NCBI GenBank assembly: GCA_934247855.1 | Contig: CAKQKA010000045.1 | Coordinates: 1 to 13,521 of the forward strand | Reading direction: 5' to 3' | Source of the DNA: an uncultured Clostridia bacterium | GTDB lineage: Bacteria; Bacillota; Clostridia; Christensenellales; Borkfalkiaceae | Length of the DNA stretch: 13,521 nucleotides | In this document: piece by piece, positions 7,173 to 13,521 of the stretch | Layout: each line of letters starts with the position of its first letter | Position numbering within the stretch: the stretch's first letter is position 1 | Position numbers and translations under genes: made by a program | Notes under the pieces: model-generated | Seen by the model: the letters and a program-made list of their open reading frames with translations, nothing else | Database searches by the model: none | What the model was told of the DNA's origin: nothing

Positions 7173-8286
7173 ACGCGCCGGCGGAAAAAGGTTCGACGTC
7201 GACTTATTCGTTGTAATATTGTGTCTGGTTATACTATCGGCATACGGCTGTATCTTTGTATATTCTGCGTCATTATATACGGCAGAAAAGGTTTACGACG
7301 ATAGATTTTATTTCTTAAAAAAGCAAATTATCGGATATGCCGTCGGAGTTCTTGTTTTTTTTGCCGTCTGGTTTATTAAACCACACATGTTAAAAAAAGT
7401 TGCATTCCCCGCATGTTGCGTAACTGCGGTCTTGTTGTTTTTGGTATTAACGCCACTCGGTGTGGAAGTTTACGGGGCTAAAAGATGGATCGGCTTAGGC
7501 GCTTTTACTGTTCAGCCGTCCGATTTTGCAAAGCTTGCGCTTGTGTTATTTTCAGCGGTTTACTTTTCGGACGATTTGCAACGTGCGCAGACGTTAAGAG
7601 GTAGTTTGCCTGTAATTTGCATAGGTGCGGTGTTTTGCTTGCTTGTTATTGCGGAACCGAATATGTCGATTACGGTATGTCTTGCCGCGGTTTTGGCTAT
7701 AATGCTTTTTGCTTCGGGGTTCCCGATAAAAAAACTTGTCTTGTTTGCGCTTCCGTTGCTGCTTGCGTTGCCTGTTCTGATTATTGCCGAACCTTATCGT
7801 CTAAAGCGTTTGTATGCGTTTCTCGATCCGTGGTCGTCGCCTAAGGCTGAAGGCTATCAGTTGATCCAATCGCTTTATGCTTTGGGTTCCGGTGGGCTTT
7901 TCGGAGTCGGTTTATTCAATTCAAGGCAGAAATTAAGGTTTTTGCCGTTTGCCGAAAGCGATTTTATTCTTTCGGTGATAGGTGAAGAAACGGGTTTTTT
8001 CGGAGTGGTGCTTTTGCTTGGCGTTTGTATCGTTCTTGCCGTTGCCGTTGTAAGGCTTGGAAAAAGAAAGGGCGATTTTTTCACTTATTTGTTAAGCGTG
8101 GGCGTTGCCGCGGTTTTTCTTGTTCAGATTGCGATAAACGCATTAGTTGTGACAGGGAGCATACCTCCGACTGGCGTTCCGTTTCCGCTTGTAAGCAGCG
8201 GAAATACGCAAATTGTTACTTTTGCCGCTTCATTCGGTTTGATTTGCTCGTTATCGCGAAAACGAAAGCCGGCTGTTTTAACTTAA
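7147..8286 (+). CDS. ftsW: SEDS-family septal peptidoglycan polymerase FtsW (SpoVE-like)
   Basis: FtsW is the polytopic SEDS glycosyltransferase that polymerises lipid II at the septum with a class B PBP. The 379-residue protein shows FVYSAS (37-42), GAKRWIGLGAFTVQPSDFAKL (110-130), PWSSPKAEGYQLIQSLYALGS (228-248), NSRQKLRFLPFAESDFILS (258-276) with the conserved catalytic-loop aspartate D272, and GSIPPTGVPFPLVSSGNT (337-354). The last motif and LPFAESDF differ from the classical ISYGGSS and LPEAHTDF, yet the family is clear. The context (mur genes and a PBP) favours FtsW over RodA. The start is uncertain: ATG at 7147 and ATG at 7162 are both in frame, neither has a good Shine-Dalgarno, and both overlap murD, so re-initiation after murD is likely. 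Confidence 0.93.
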   Translation: MKAKLMENERAGGKRFDVDLFVVILCLVILSAYGCIFVYSASLYTAEKVYDDRFYFLKKQIIGYAVGVLVFFAVWFIKPHMLKKVAFPACCVTAVLLFLVLTPLGVEVYGAKRWIGLGAFTVQPSDFAKLALVLFSAVYFSDDLQRAQTLRGSLPVICIGAVFCLLVIAEPNMSITVCLAAVLAIMLFASGFPIKKLVLFALPLLLALPVLIIAEPYRLKRLYAFLDPWSSPKAEGYQLIQSLYALGSGGLFGVGLFNSRQKLRFLPFAESDFILSVIGEETGFFGVVLLLGVCIVLAVAVVRLGKRKGDFFTYLLSVGVAAVFLVQIAINALVVTGSIPPTGVPFPLVSSGNTQIVTFAASFGLICSLSRKRKPAVLT

Positions 8287-8291
8287 TATCG

Positions 8292-8327
8292 ACCGCCGTC
8301 ATACACTGAAACGTACGGCGGTTTTTT
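8292..8327 (+). terminator. Terminator-like hairpin and U-tract abutting murA
   Basis: ACCGCCGT (8292-8299) and ACGGCGGT (8315-8322) form a perfect eight-pair GC-rich stem around a 15-base loop, followed at once by six Ts (8322-8327). This fits an intrinsic terminator for the rsmH-ftsW transcript. The T-tract ends exactly where the murA ATG begins (8328), so the same element covers the murA ribosome-binding region. It may act as a partial terminator or attenuator. Confidence 0.75.
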
Positions 8328-9578
8328 ATGGGAAAAATAGTTATCGAAGGCGGACGAAAATTATCGGGTTCGGTTAAAATCGCGCCTGCAAAGAATGCTT
8401 GCTTGCCTATTATTGCTTCAGCAATCGCTACACGCGGGAATATAGTGCTTGTTAACGCGCCTAAAATAAGCGACGTTGTCGTAATGGCTGAAATTATAGG
8501 CGACCTTGGCGGTAAATTCGAATTTAACGATTATGGTTTATCGATCGGTACGGATAATATAAAATCCTTTGTCGGTAACGGGCAATTCTACGGCAGAGTG
8601 CGTGCCTCATTGTTTACCGCCGGTGCGCTTTTAACGCGTTTTCGCAAAGCATATATTCCGTACCCCGGCGGTTGCAACATAGGAAATAGGCCGATCGATA
8701 TTCATATCGACGGATTAAGGACTTTAGGCGTTGTTGCCGATTGTGCGGAAGACGGAGTATATTTTGACGGAAGTAACATGCATGCGGGTGTCGTACGTTT
8801 GAGATATCCGAGTGTCGGCGCTACGGTAAATATTATTTGCGCCGCACTTTGTCTTGACGGAGAAACCATCATAGAAGGCGGGGCTTGCGAACCCGAAATA
8901 ACAGATATGTGTGTTTTTTTGAAAAAATGCGGATATAGAATAAATGTACATAACGGAACGATCCGAATTGTCGGTATAAAGGATGTACCTCAGGTGGATT
9001 TTTCGCATAAGCCTGTCTGCGACCGTATCGAAGCGGGTACTTTTATGCTTGCCTGCGTTGCGTGCGGCGGTGAAATCGAACTTGAGTTTGATTGCGGTGA
9101 AAGGGTAAAGTCGGTTATTGACGTAATAAATAAAACTGGTGCGCGGGCATATTTTTATAACGGTGAGATATGCGTCAAGCGTAAAAATCGCCCTGAGTCG
9201 ACGGATGTTGTTGCCGATGTGTATCCGTCTTTTCCTACCGATTTGCAACCGCAGTTTTGTGCGGCTATGACTGTGGCTGACGGTTCGTCTATTGTAACCG
9301 ATAAAGTTTTCAACGGGCGATTTTGTTATGCGGAAATGCTGAATAAGTTCGGCGCAAAAACGCAGGTCGAAAACGGACGACTTAAAATTGACGGAGTGGA
9401 AAGACTTAAGTCTGCAAACGTCGAAGCAAGTGATTTGCGCGGCGGTGCGGCGCTTTGCATAGTCGCAATGGCGGCGGAAGGAAAATCGGTAATAAACCGT
9501 TCGGATACAATATGTCGCGGGTATGAGGATTTGTGTAAAAAAATCAACTTGCTTGGCGGTTGCGCAAAGGAGATATAA
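8328..9578 (+). CDS. murA: UDP-N-acetylglucosamine 1-carboxyvinyltransferase MurA
   Basis: MurA transfers enolpyruvate from PEP to UDP-GlcNAc, the first committed step of peptidoglycan synthesis, in the cytoplasm. The 416-residue protein has the usual length. Active-site residues are visible at nearly E. coli numbering: K22-N23, the PEP-binding, fosfomycin-sensitive cysteine C116 in PGGCNIGNRPID, D231-R232 in DRIEAGTFM, D305 in FPTDLQPQ, R331 in NGRFCYAEML and R397 in CRGYE. KIAPAKNA stands where KISGAKNA is usual. The N-terminus aligns with the family from the first residue, so the ATG at 8328 is firm although no real Shine-Dalgarno precedes it; only GGCGG inside the hairpin arm is near. It occupies the place where murG and murB often lie. 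Fosfomycin sensitivity is an inference from C116. Confidence 0.95.
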   Translation: MGKIVIEGGRKLSGSVKIAPAKNACLPIIASAIATRGNIVLVNAPKISDVVVMAEIIGDLGGKFEFNDYGLSIGTDNIKSFVGNGQFYGRVRASLFTAGALLTRFRKAYIPYPGGCNIGNRPIDIHIDGLRTLGVVADCAEDGVYFDGSNMHAGVVRLRYPSVGATVNIICAALCLDGETIIEGGACEPEITDMCVFLKKCGYRINVHNGTIRIVGIKDVPQVDFSHKPVCDRIEAGTFMLACVACGGEIELEFDCGERVKSVIDVINKTGARAYFYNGEICVKRKNRPESTDVVADVYPSFPTDLQPQFCAAMTVADGSSIVTDKVFNGRFCYAEMLNKFGAKTQVENGRLKIDGVERLKSANVEASDLRGGAALCIVAMAAEGKSVINRSDTICRGYEDLCKKINLLGGCAKEI

Positions 9579-9637
9579 CGGGCTATAGGTCGATAATCGG
9601 CGTTTTGTAATAAAAAAATAGATATCTTTGAAATAAA

Positions 9638-9647
9638 TGTCCGGACA
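9638..9647 (+). promoter_or_regulatory. Perfect palindrome upstream of the divIB promoter
   Basis: TGTCCGGACA is a perfect 10-bp inverted repeat ending five bases before the -35 box at 9653. Its place fits an activator or repressor half-site pair. A second, shorter palindrome, AGATATCT, is at 9620-9627. No regulator can be named. Confidence 0.35.
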
Positions 9648-9652
9648 AACGG

Positions 9653-9681
9653 TTGACAAGAATAATTGCAGTATATATAAT
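9653..9681 (+). promoter_or_regulatory. Consensus sigma-A promoter of divIB-ftsA-ftsZ
   Basis: TTGACA (9653-9658) and TATAAT (9676-9681) match the housekeeping consensus at all 12 positions with the ideal 17-base spacer. Transcription should begin near 9688, giving a leader of about 55 bases before the divIB ATG. The leader is AT-rich and ends in a strong AAGGAGGG (9732-9739). It probably starts the division-gene transcript, independent of the mur part upstream. Confidence 0.9.
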
Positions 9682-9742
9682 AAATTTATAGATAAAATTC
9701 TAAATATACAGAACTTGCGGCAATAACAACCAAGGAGGGAAT

Positions 9743-10534
9743 ATGAAAAATAAATTTTTTGTAATTATTTTGACGTCTATGGTTTTTATTGCCGTTTGCT
9801 TTTTAAGTTTAAAAGAACTTTTTTCCGTGCGGGATATCACTGTCGAATATTCGGTTTTCAACGAGCAAAACGTTGAGGATGTAACCGAAATTCTTGAGAA
9901 ATACAAGGGGCAGAGTCTTTTATTTGTCGATGTTAAAAAGATTGAAGAAGAGATAACTGCCGACAGGTATCTGAAAGTTATGCAGGTAAAAAAGATTTAC
10001 CCGTGTGAAATTTCGGTTTCTCTTTCGGAGCGGAAACCTTGTTATTTTTACGAGGATTTAAGCCGTGAAACAGGTGAATACTATCTGTTCGACGAAGAAT
10101 TTTTTGTTGTCGGCAAAGTAGCGGAAAAGCCTCTTCTATCGTCAGGGTTGACGGGTGTGAGCTTTACCGATAAATTCAGTGGTTTAAAGCCTGATTTTGT
10201 TTTAAAAAAGCAAATCGAGTTCGGGTATGGATTTAACGATATGCTTTTGAAATCTACGGCGGCTTTAGGCGATTCGCGCAATAATATCGTTTCGATAAAT
10301 TTTGTCGGCATGCCCGAAGCAAAAAATTACAGACTTGTACTTAAAACGGTTGAGGGCGTTTCTATTGAAATTCGCAATGCAGATCGCGATCTTTTTGAAA
10401 AAGTAATAAAAGGCGTGAACTTTTATAAGTCGTTAAGCGAAAGCGAGAGGATAGAGAATACTATTCTTGTCTACAACGAGTCGGACGGAATAAGGTGCGA
10501 CTATACGAAAAAAAATGCCGAGATAATCGTTTAG
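9743..10534 (+). CDS. divIB: Cell division protein DivIB/FtsQ
   Basis: DivIB/FtsQ is a bitopic divisome protein that binds FtsL and DivIC/FtsB outside the membrane and stabilises them. Of 263 residues, only about three precede the membrane segment (about 4-22, FFVIILTSMVFIAVCFLSL). A POTRA-like domain follows from about 27 to 97; FSVRDITVEY, GQSLLFVDVKKIEEEI and VKKIYPCEISVSLSERKP are typical of it. The FtsQ/DivIB beta domain extends to the C-terminus. Two cysteines (C88, C100) lie in the predicted extracytoplasmic part. The sequence is divergent, and the call rests on the POTRA pattern, size, topology and position before ftsA. AAGGAGGG at 9732-9739 sets the start. Confidence 0.87.
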   Translation: MKNKFFVIILTSMVFIAVCFLSLKELFSVRDITVEYSVFNEQNVEDVTEILEKYKGQSLLFVDVKKIEEEITADRYLKVMQVKKIYPCEISVSLSERKPCYFYEDLSRETGEYYLFDEEFFVVGKVAEKPLLSSGLTGVSFTDKFSGLKPDFVLKKQIEFGYGFNDMLLKSTAALGDSRNNIVSINFVGMPEAKNYRLVLKTVEGVSIEIRNADRDLFEKVIKGVNFYKSLSESERIENTILVYNESDGIRCDYTKKNAEIIV

Positions 10535-10551
10535 CTCGATTGCTGAGGTTT

Positions 10552-10557
10552 GGAGGG
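10552..10557 (+). promoter_or_regulatory. Shine-Dalgarno that sets the ftsA start
   Basis: GGAGGG lies four bases before the ATG at 10562. An upstream in-frame TTG at 10550 would place this motif inside the coding region, so the ATG is the better start. Confidence 0.8.
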
Positions 10558-10561
10558 AACA

Positions 10562-11689
10562 ATGTTTAAAAGATCGGTCGCGGTACTTGAAATAGGTTCG
10601 AAAAACGTGACTTGCGTTATCGCTCAGCGTGGCGTGAACGGCACTTTTATTATAAAGAGCGTTGCGGAAAAAAAGTACGACGGTTTTGACGGCGGTAAGT
10701 TTTTTTCAAAAAAATCCGTCTCGGAAGCGATAATGTCCGTTATTTCCGAAACGAGCAAAAATGTGCGTATGCGTATTTCAGATCTGTATGTCGGCGTTCC
10801 CGGGGAATTTTCGACAGTAAGAACGCAGAATCATACCTTGGCGTTTAATCGCAAAAAAAGAATCGGCGAAAAAGAAATTCATGAACTTTTCAACTGGTTT
10901 ACGCTTGACAAATCTTCCGATTACACGATTACCGATGTGTCGGCTATTTATTTTGAACTGGACGACAGCAGGCGCGTTCTTCATCCTCAAGGCGCAAAAA
11001 CCTATAAATTGACCGGGTATCTTTCATATATGCTTTGTACGAAAGAATTTCAGCATTTAGTGGGCAATACTTGTCGTACTGTCGGTGTGAAAAATATTCA
11101 TTATATTTCAGAATCGCTTGCCGAATGTGAATATTTATTGAATGAACAACAGAAGGAATATCCGCGCGTGCTGATTGATTGCGGATATCTTACAACCAAC
11201 GTGTGTGTGGCATACGGCGGCGGCGTTTTATTTCAGAAAGCATTTTCATACGGCGGCGGATATATCACTGCGTCGCTTATCGACGCTTTCGGTCTCGAAC
11301 TTGATTTTGCCGAAAAACTTAAAAGAACGATTAATCTCGGTTTTGACGTCAAGTCAACCGAAAAATATACCGTTACCCTTAATGATGATTTTATTGTTGT
11401 TCCGATAGAAAAAGCTAATCTTACCGTAAGGGCATGTCTTGATGAGCTTGCGGGGCAAATTTCAAATTTATTAACAGAATGGCATATCGAGTGCGACAGA
11501 AATATACCTATTGCGTTAACTGGCGGCGGTATTTCGTATATGCGTGGAGCGAAGGAACTTTTGGCTTCGCGCCTGGATTCGGGAATATTTGTTATTGTAC
11601 CGCATGTGCCTGCGATGAACCTGCCCGATAAATCGGCATGTCTTTCGCTCCTTGATCGTGCACTGGGTATAGAAGAAGGTCGGATTTAA
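10562..11689 (+). CDS. ftsA: FtsA-like actin-family division protein, lacking C-terminal helix
   Basis: FtsA is the actin-like protein that tethers FtsZ to the membrane and recruits later divisome proteins. The 375-residue product has the phosphate-1 motif VLEIGSKNVTCVIA (8-21), a region resembling the FtsA-specific 1C domain (about 83-160, with YFELDDSRRVLHPQGAKTYKL), the phosphate-2 region VLIDCGYLTTNVCVA (203-217) followed by SYGGGYITASL (229-239), and the adenosine motif ALTGGGISYMRGAKELLA (318-335). Phosphate-2 is normally DIGGGTTD, so two glycines are changed (GYL) and the final Asp is Asn. The chain stops at LLDRALGIEEGRI, right after the ATPase core, without the linker and amphipathic helix that make FtsA about 420 residues. 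PilM-like proteins share this fold, but the place before ftsZ favours FtsA. Confidence 0.82.
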   Translation: MFKRSVAVLEIGSKNVTCVIAQRGVNGTFIIKSVAEKKYDGFDGGKFFSKKSVSEAIMSVISETSKNVRMRISDLYVGVPGEFSTVRTQNHTLAFNRKKRIGEKEIHELFNWFTLDKSSDYTITDVSAIYFELDDSRRVLHPQGAKTYKLTGYLSYMLCTKEFQHLVGNTCRTVGVKNIHYISESLAECEYLLNEQQKEYPRVLIDCGYLTTNVCVAYGGGVLFQKAFSYGGGYITASLIDAFGLELDFAEKLKRTINLGFDVKSTEKYTVTLNDDFIVVPIEKANLTVRACLDELAGQISNLLTEWHIECDRNIPIALTGGGISYMRGAKELLASRLDSGIFVIVPHVPAMNLPDKSACLSLLDRALGIEEGRI

Positions 11690-11697
11690 TTTTTTTT

Positions 11698-11718
11698 TGC
11701 GATCGATTCCGGATCGCA
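11698..11718 (+). promoter_or_regulatory. Hairpin in the ftsA-ftsZ gap, flanked by T-tracts
   Basis: TGCGATC (11698-11704) and GATCGCA (11712-11718) form a perfect seven-pair stem with a seven-base loop. Nine Ts (11690-11698) lie before it and eight Ts (11731-11738) come 12 bases after it. The later T-tract is too far from the stem for a classical intrinsic terminator. It may be a weak terminator, an RNA-processing site or a stabilising structure at the 5' end of ftsZ mRNA. Confidence 0.45.
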
Positions 11719-11751
11719 GGGTGTTTAAAATTTTTTTTACGGAGGTTAAGT

Positions 11752-13077
11752 ATGTTTGAAGATAACGGAGATCTCAGAATTGCCAAGATTAAAGTAATCG
11801 GCGTAGGCGGAGGCGGCAACAATGCCGTTAACCGTATGATAGAAAGCGGTATTACAAGCGCTGATTTTTATGCCGTAAATACGGACAAGCAGGCACTAAT
11901 GCTTTCAAAAGTACCTATGGAAAACCGTTTGCAGATCGGGCAGCAGTTGACGAAAGGCTTGGGGGCGGGGTCTCAACCCGAACTCGGCGAAGCTGCCGCC
12001 GAAGAAAACAAAGACGAAATATCAGCAATCTGCGATAATACCGATTTGTTATTTATTGCGGCGGGAATGGGCGGCGGAACGGGTACGGGCGCTGCGCCTG
12101 TGATTGCAAAAATTGCTAAAGAAAAAGGGTGTCTTACCGTTGCTTGCGTTACAAAACCGTTTTCTTTCGAAGGAAAAAAACGTGCGGCAAATGCCGTTAA
12201 GGGTATCGCGAATTTATCTAAATACGTTGATACGATAATAATAATTCCTAACGATAAAATTCTTGAGGCGTTGCCGACGGATACGCCGTTTCTCACTGCG
12301 TTTTCTTATGCCGACGATACTTTGCGCCAGGGCGTATGCGGTATTTCCGATCTGATATCTACGCCTGCGCTTATAAATCTCGATTTTGCGGACGTCAGAA
12401 CGATTCTCAGTAATCAGGGACTTGCCCATATGGGAATCGGCAGAGCGAAAGGCGAAAACAGGATCGTTGAGGCTGTTCGTCAGGCGGTTTCGAGCTCTAT
12501 GCTTGAAACGACTATCGAAGGCGCGACCGGCGTAATAATCAACATAACCGGAGGAAAAGATATCACAATCGGTCAGATTCATGAAGGAGCAAGACTTGTT
12601 CAGAATGTGATCGATGATTCGGCAAATATTATTTTCGGTGCGAACGTTAACGAGTCTTTGAACGAAGAGGTCGTAATTACGATAATTGCAACCGGTTTCA
12701 AAAACAAAGGCGATTTAAGTGATGCCTTGCAAAGCAGGAAAAATATTTCGGAACGTGTCGAACGTTTTGCGGCCGAAAGGCAAAACGAGCAATCCGAAAA
12801 CAAGTCGGCGGATTATTATCGCGAAGAGAAAACTGCCATGCCGACGGAAGACAGAGCTTTTACGAAACCCGAAGAAGGCGCTTTTTCTTCGAGAATCGTA
12901 CCGAATACGGAGCGGTCGATGGATGAAGGTCGTTATTCGGCTCCCGATACGGATAGTTTTAAAATTGCAGAAAGAAACTATGACGTTTCCGAGGGCGGTG
13001 AAGAACATGAGGATAGCGAAGAAGAGAAAAAAGGATTGCCTCTCTTTGTTCGCAAGTTTTTGAATCGAAAAAAATAA
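11752..13077 (+). CDS. ftsZ: Cell division GTPase FtsZ
   Basis: FtsZ is the tubulin-like GTPase that forms the cytoplasmic division ring. Its 441 residues include VGGGGNNAVNRM (18-29), the GTP-binding signature GMGGGTGTGAAPV (105-117), PNDKIL (166-171), the T7 catalytic loop NLDFADV (209-215) whose acidic residues complete the neighbour's GTPase site, and the C-terminal domain with GATGVIINITGG (257-268). The core ends near residue 320. A charged, probably disordered linker of about 105 residues follows, rich in Glu, Arg and Ser. The basic end GLPLFVRKFLNRKK (428-441) corresponds to the C-terminal peptide that binds FtsA and other partners, with LPLFVRK in place of the common IPAFLRR type. 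GGAGG at 11741-11745 sets the start. Identity is beyond doubt. Confidence 0.99.
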   Translation: MFEDNGDLRIAKIKVIGVGGGGNNAVNRMIESGITSADFYAVNTDKQALMLSKVPMENRLQIGQQLTKGLGAGSQPELGEAAAEENKDEISAICDNTDLLFIAAGMGGGTGTGAAPVIAKIAKEKGCLTVACVTKPFSFEGKKRAANAVKGIANLSKYVDTIIIIPNDKILEALPTDTPFLTAFSYADDTLRQGVCGISDLISTPALINLDFADVRTILSNQGLAHMGIGRAKGENRIVEAVRQAVSSSMLETTIEGATGVIINITGGKDITIGQIHEGARLVQNVIDDSANIIFGANVNESLNEEVVITIIATGFKNKGDLSDALQSRKNISERVERFAAERQNEQSENKSADYYREEKTAMPTEDRAFTKPEEGAFSSRIVPNTERSMDEGRYSAPDTDSFKIAERNYDVSEGGEEHEDSEEEKKGLPLFVRKFLNRKK

Positions 13078-13092
13078 TTTTATCTCATTATA

Positions 13093-13129
13093 AAGCTGTT
13101 GCGTAAATAAATTTGCAACGGCTTTTTTT
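13093..13129 (+). terminator. Intrinsic terminator after ftsZ
   Basis: AAGCTGTTGC (13093-13102) pairs with GCAACGGCTT (13115-13124) through ten pairs, one of them G-U, with a 12-base loop. The run of seven Ts at 13123-13129 follows directly. It lies 16 bases after the ftsZ stop and marks the end of the division transcript. Confidence 0.9.
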
Positions 13130-13166
13130 GCGCCTAAGTTTTTTAATTGTTTTTTTGGCAAAACTC

Positions 13167-13195
13167 TTGTAATTCCTGTCTGCGTATGGTATAAT
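13167..13195 (+). promoter_or_regulatory. Sigma-A promoter with extended -10 for the downstream gene
   Basis: TTGTAA (13167-13172) and a perfect TATAAT (13190-13195) are 17 bases apart. TG at 13187-13188, one base before the -10 box, makes an extended -10 element. Transcription should start near 13202, about 60 bases before the ATG at 13261. It lies after the ftsZ terminator, so the next gene forms its own unit. Confidence 0.8.
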
Positions 13196-13260
13196 GTTGA
13201 CGATGCAGTTTTGTTTATGGCAATGTATTTTCATAATAATTGCGTAAATGAGGAGAAAAA

Positions 13261-13521
13261 ATGAAAAATTCAAAAAGGCTGAAGCTATTTTCTTGCGTTC
13301 TGGCATTGGCGATTCTCGTCGGGTATTTATCCGTGTTCGTCGGTGTTCAGACTGTCAATGCCGATACCGGTTATTATTCGGGTATCACTGCAACCGGCGG
13401 GCAGGCTTTGCTCGGGCAATTGCATGACTTGATTACGACAACTCATAAAAAGTACACGTCGTATGACGATTGCAAAACGCCGTCCATTATCAAGAAAACT
13501 GACCCCGGCACAAACGGCAAC
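13261..13521 (+). CDS. Secreted endonuclease I-like protein, 3' partial
   Basis: Only the first 87 codons are in the window. A signal peptide is clear: a basic start (MKNSKRLK), a hydrophobic core at about 9-30, and a probable signal peptidase I site after VNA near residue 36. The mature start GYYSGITATGGQALLGQLH, followed by HKKYTSYDDC, resembles the N-terminus of the endonuclease I (EndA/extracellular ribonuclease) family, which opens with a YY-G motif and a Leu-rich helix ending in T-H-K. The catalytic His-Asn metal-finger region would lie downstream and cannot be seen. By family it would degrade nucleic acid outside the cell. AGGAG at 13251-13255 supports the start. The gene is probably unrelated to the dcw cluster. 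Confidence 0.65.
   Translation, partial: MKNSKRLKLFSCVLALAILVGYLSVFVGVQTVNADTGYYSGITATGGQALLGQLHDLITTTHKKYTSYDDCKTPSIIKKTDPGTNGN

Noticed and set aside
7617..7844. Small + strand frame within ftsW
   Set aside because: It is an out-of-frame shadow of a membrane protein gene with no start signal.
9579..9652. Intrinsic terminator after murA
   Set aside because: I found no stem of useful length followed by a T-tract; CGATAATCG near 9592 cannot form a hairpin with a real loop. Read-through from murA into divIB remains possible.
8724..9659. A 311-residue open frame on the minus strand opposite murA
   Set aside because: It lies almost wholly antisense to a clear murA, has no recognisable domain, and covers the consensus divIB promoter region. 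The length fits a chance shadow of murA codon use.
10550..10561. A TTG start four codons upstream for ftsA
   Set aside because: It would place the GGAGGG Shine-Dalgarno inside the gene. The ATG at 10562 has that motif at proper spacing.
12719..13063. A 114-residue frame inside ftsZ on the + strand
   Set aside because: It overlaps the FtsZ linker in another frame, has no Shine-Dalgarno and shows only Arg/Lys-rich sequence typical of a frame shadow.
1..13521. CRISPR arrays, tRNA or rRNA genes, insertion sequences, phage or toxin-antitoxin genes
   Set aside because: No regular direct repeats, transposase-like frames, terminal inverted repeats or tRNA-like cloverleafs were seen; nearly all bases belong to the dcw genes.

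Overview
The window is a division and cell wall (dcw) gene cluster from a Gram-positive-type bacterium, most likely a member of the Clostridia (Bacillota) of moderate GC content. The placement rests on the gene order rsmH-ftsL-PBP-murE-mraY-murD-ftsW-murA-divIB-ftsA-ftsZ, strong AGGAGG ribosome binding sites, a DivIB-style FtsQ with a very short cytoplasmic tail, and a Cys-rich C-terminal segment in RsmH typical of Firmicutes. I cannot name a genus from the sequence alone. All genes lie on the + strand and packing is tight.

Layout. Positions 1-767 hold the 3' part of rsmH, a 16S rRNA methyltransferase. After a 100-base gap with a possible promoter come an FtsL-like protein with a long N-terminal extension (870-1421) and a class B penicillin-binding protein (1455-3251). 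Next is a coupled run of murE (3202-4638), mraY (4640-5638), murD (5640-7172) and ftsW (7147-8286), whose ends overlap or nearly touch. A terminator-like hairpin with its U-tract (8292-8327) directly abuts the start codon of murA (8328-9578). A 164-base gap then carries a perfect consensus sigma-A promoter (9653-9681) preceded by a perfect 10-bp palindrome. This promoter should drive divIB (9743-10534), ftsA (10562-11689) and ftsZ (11752-13077). A clear terminator (13093-13129) ends the cluster. A separate promoter (13167-13195) leads to the start of a secreted endonuclease I-like protein, cut off by the window end.

How the genes work together. MurA makes the first committed peptidoglycan precursor. 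MurD and MurE add D-Glu and the third amino acid (probably meso-diaminopimelate). MraY attaches the precursor to the lipid carrier. FtsW and the PBP polymerise and cross-link it at the division site. FtsZ forms the ring, FtsA is its expected partner, and FtsL and DivIB regulate the synthase. murG, murF, murB, murC and divIC are absent from the interval seen; murG and murB are the notable gaps, because they often lie between ftsW and divIB in Firmicutes.

I do not see a wholly new system. The most unusual features are an FtsA that ends without the usual membrane-targeting helix and has a degenerate phosphate-2 motif, the terminator-like hairpin against the murA start, the long extensions on FtsL and MurD, and a MurE with several altered signature motifs.
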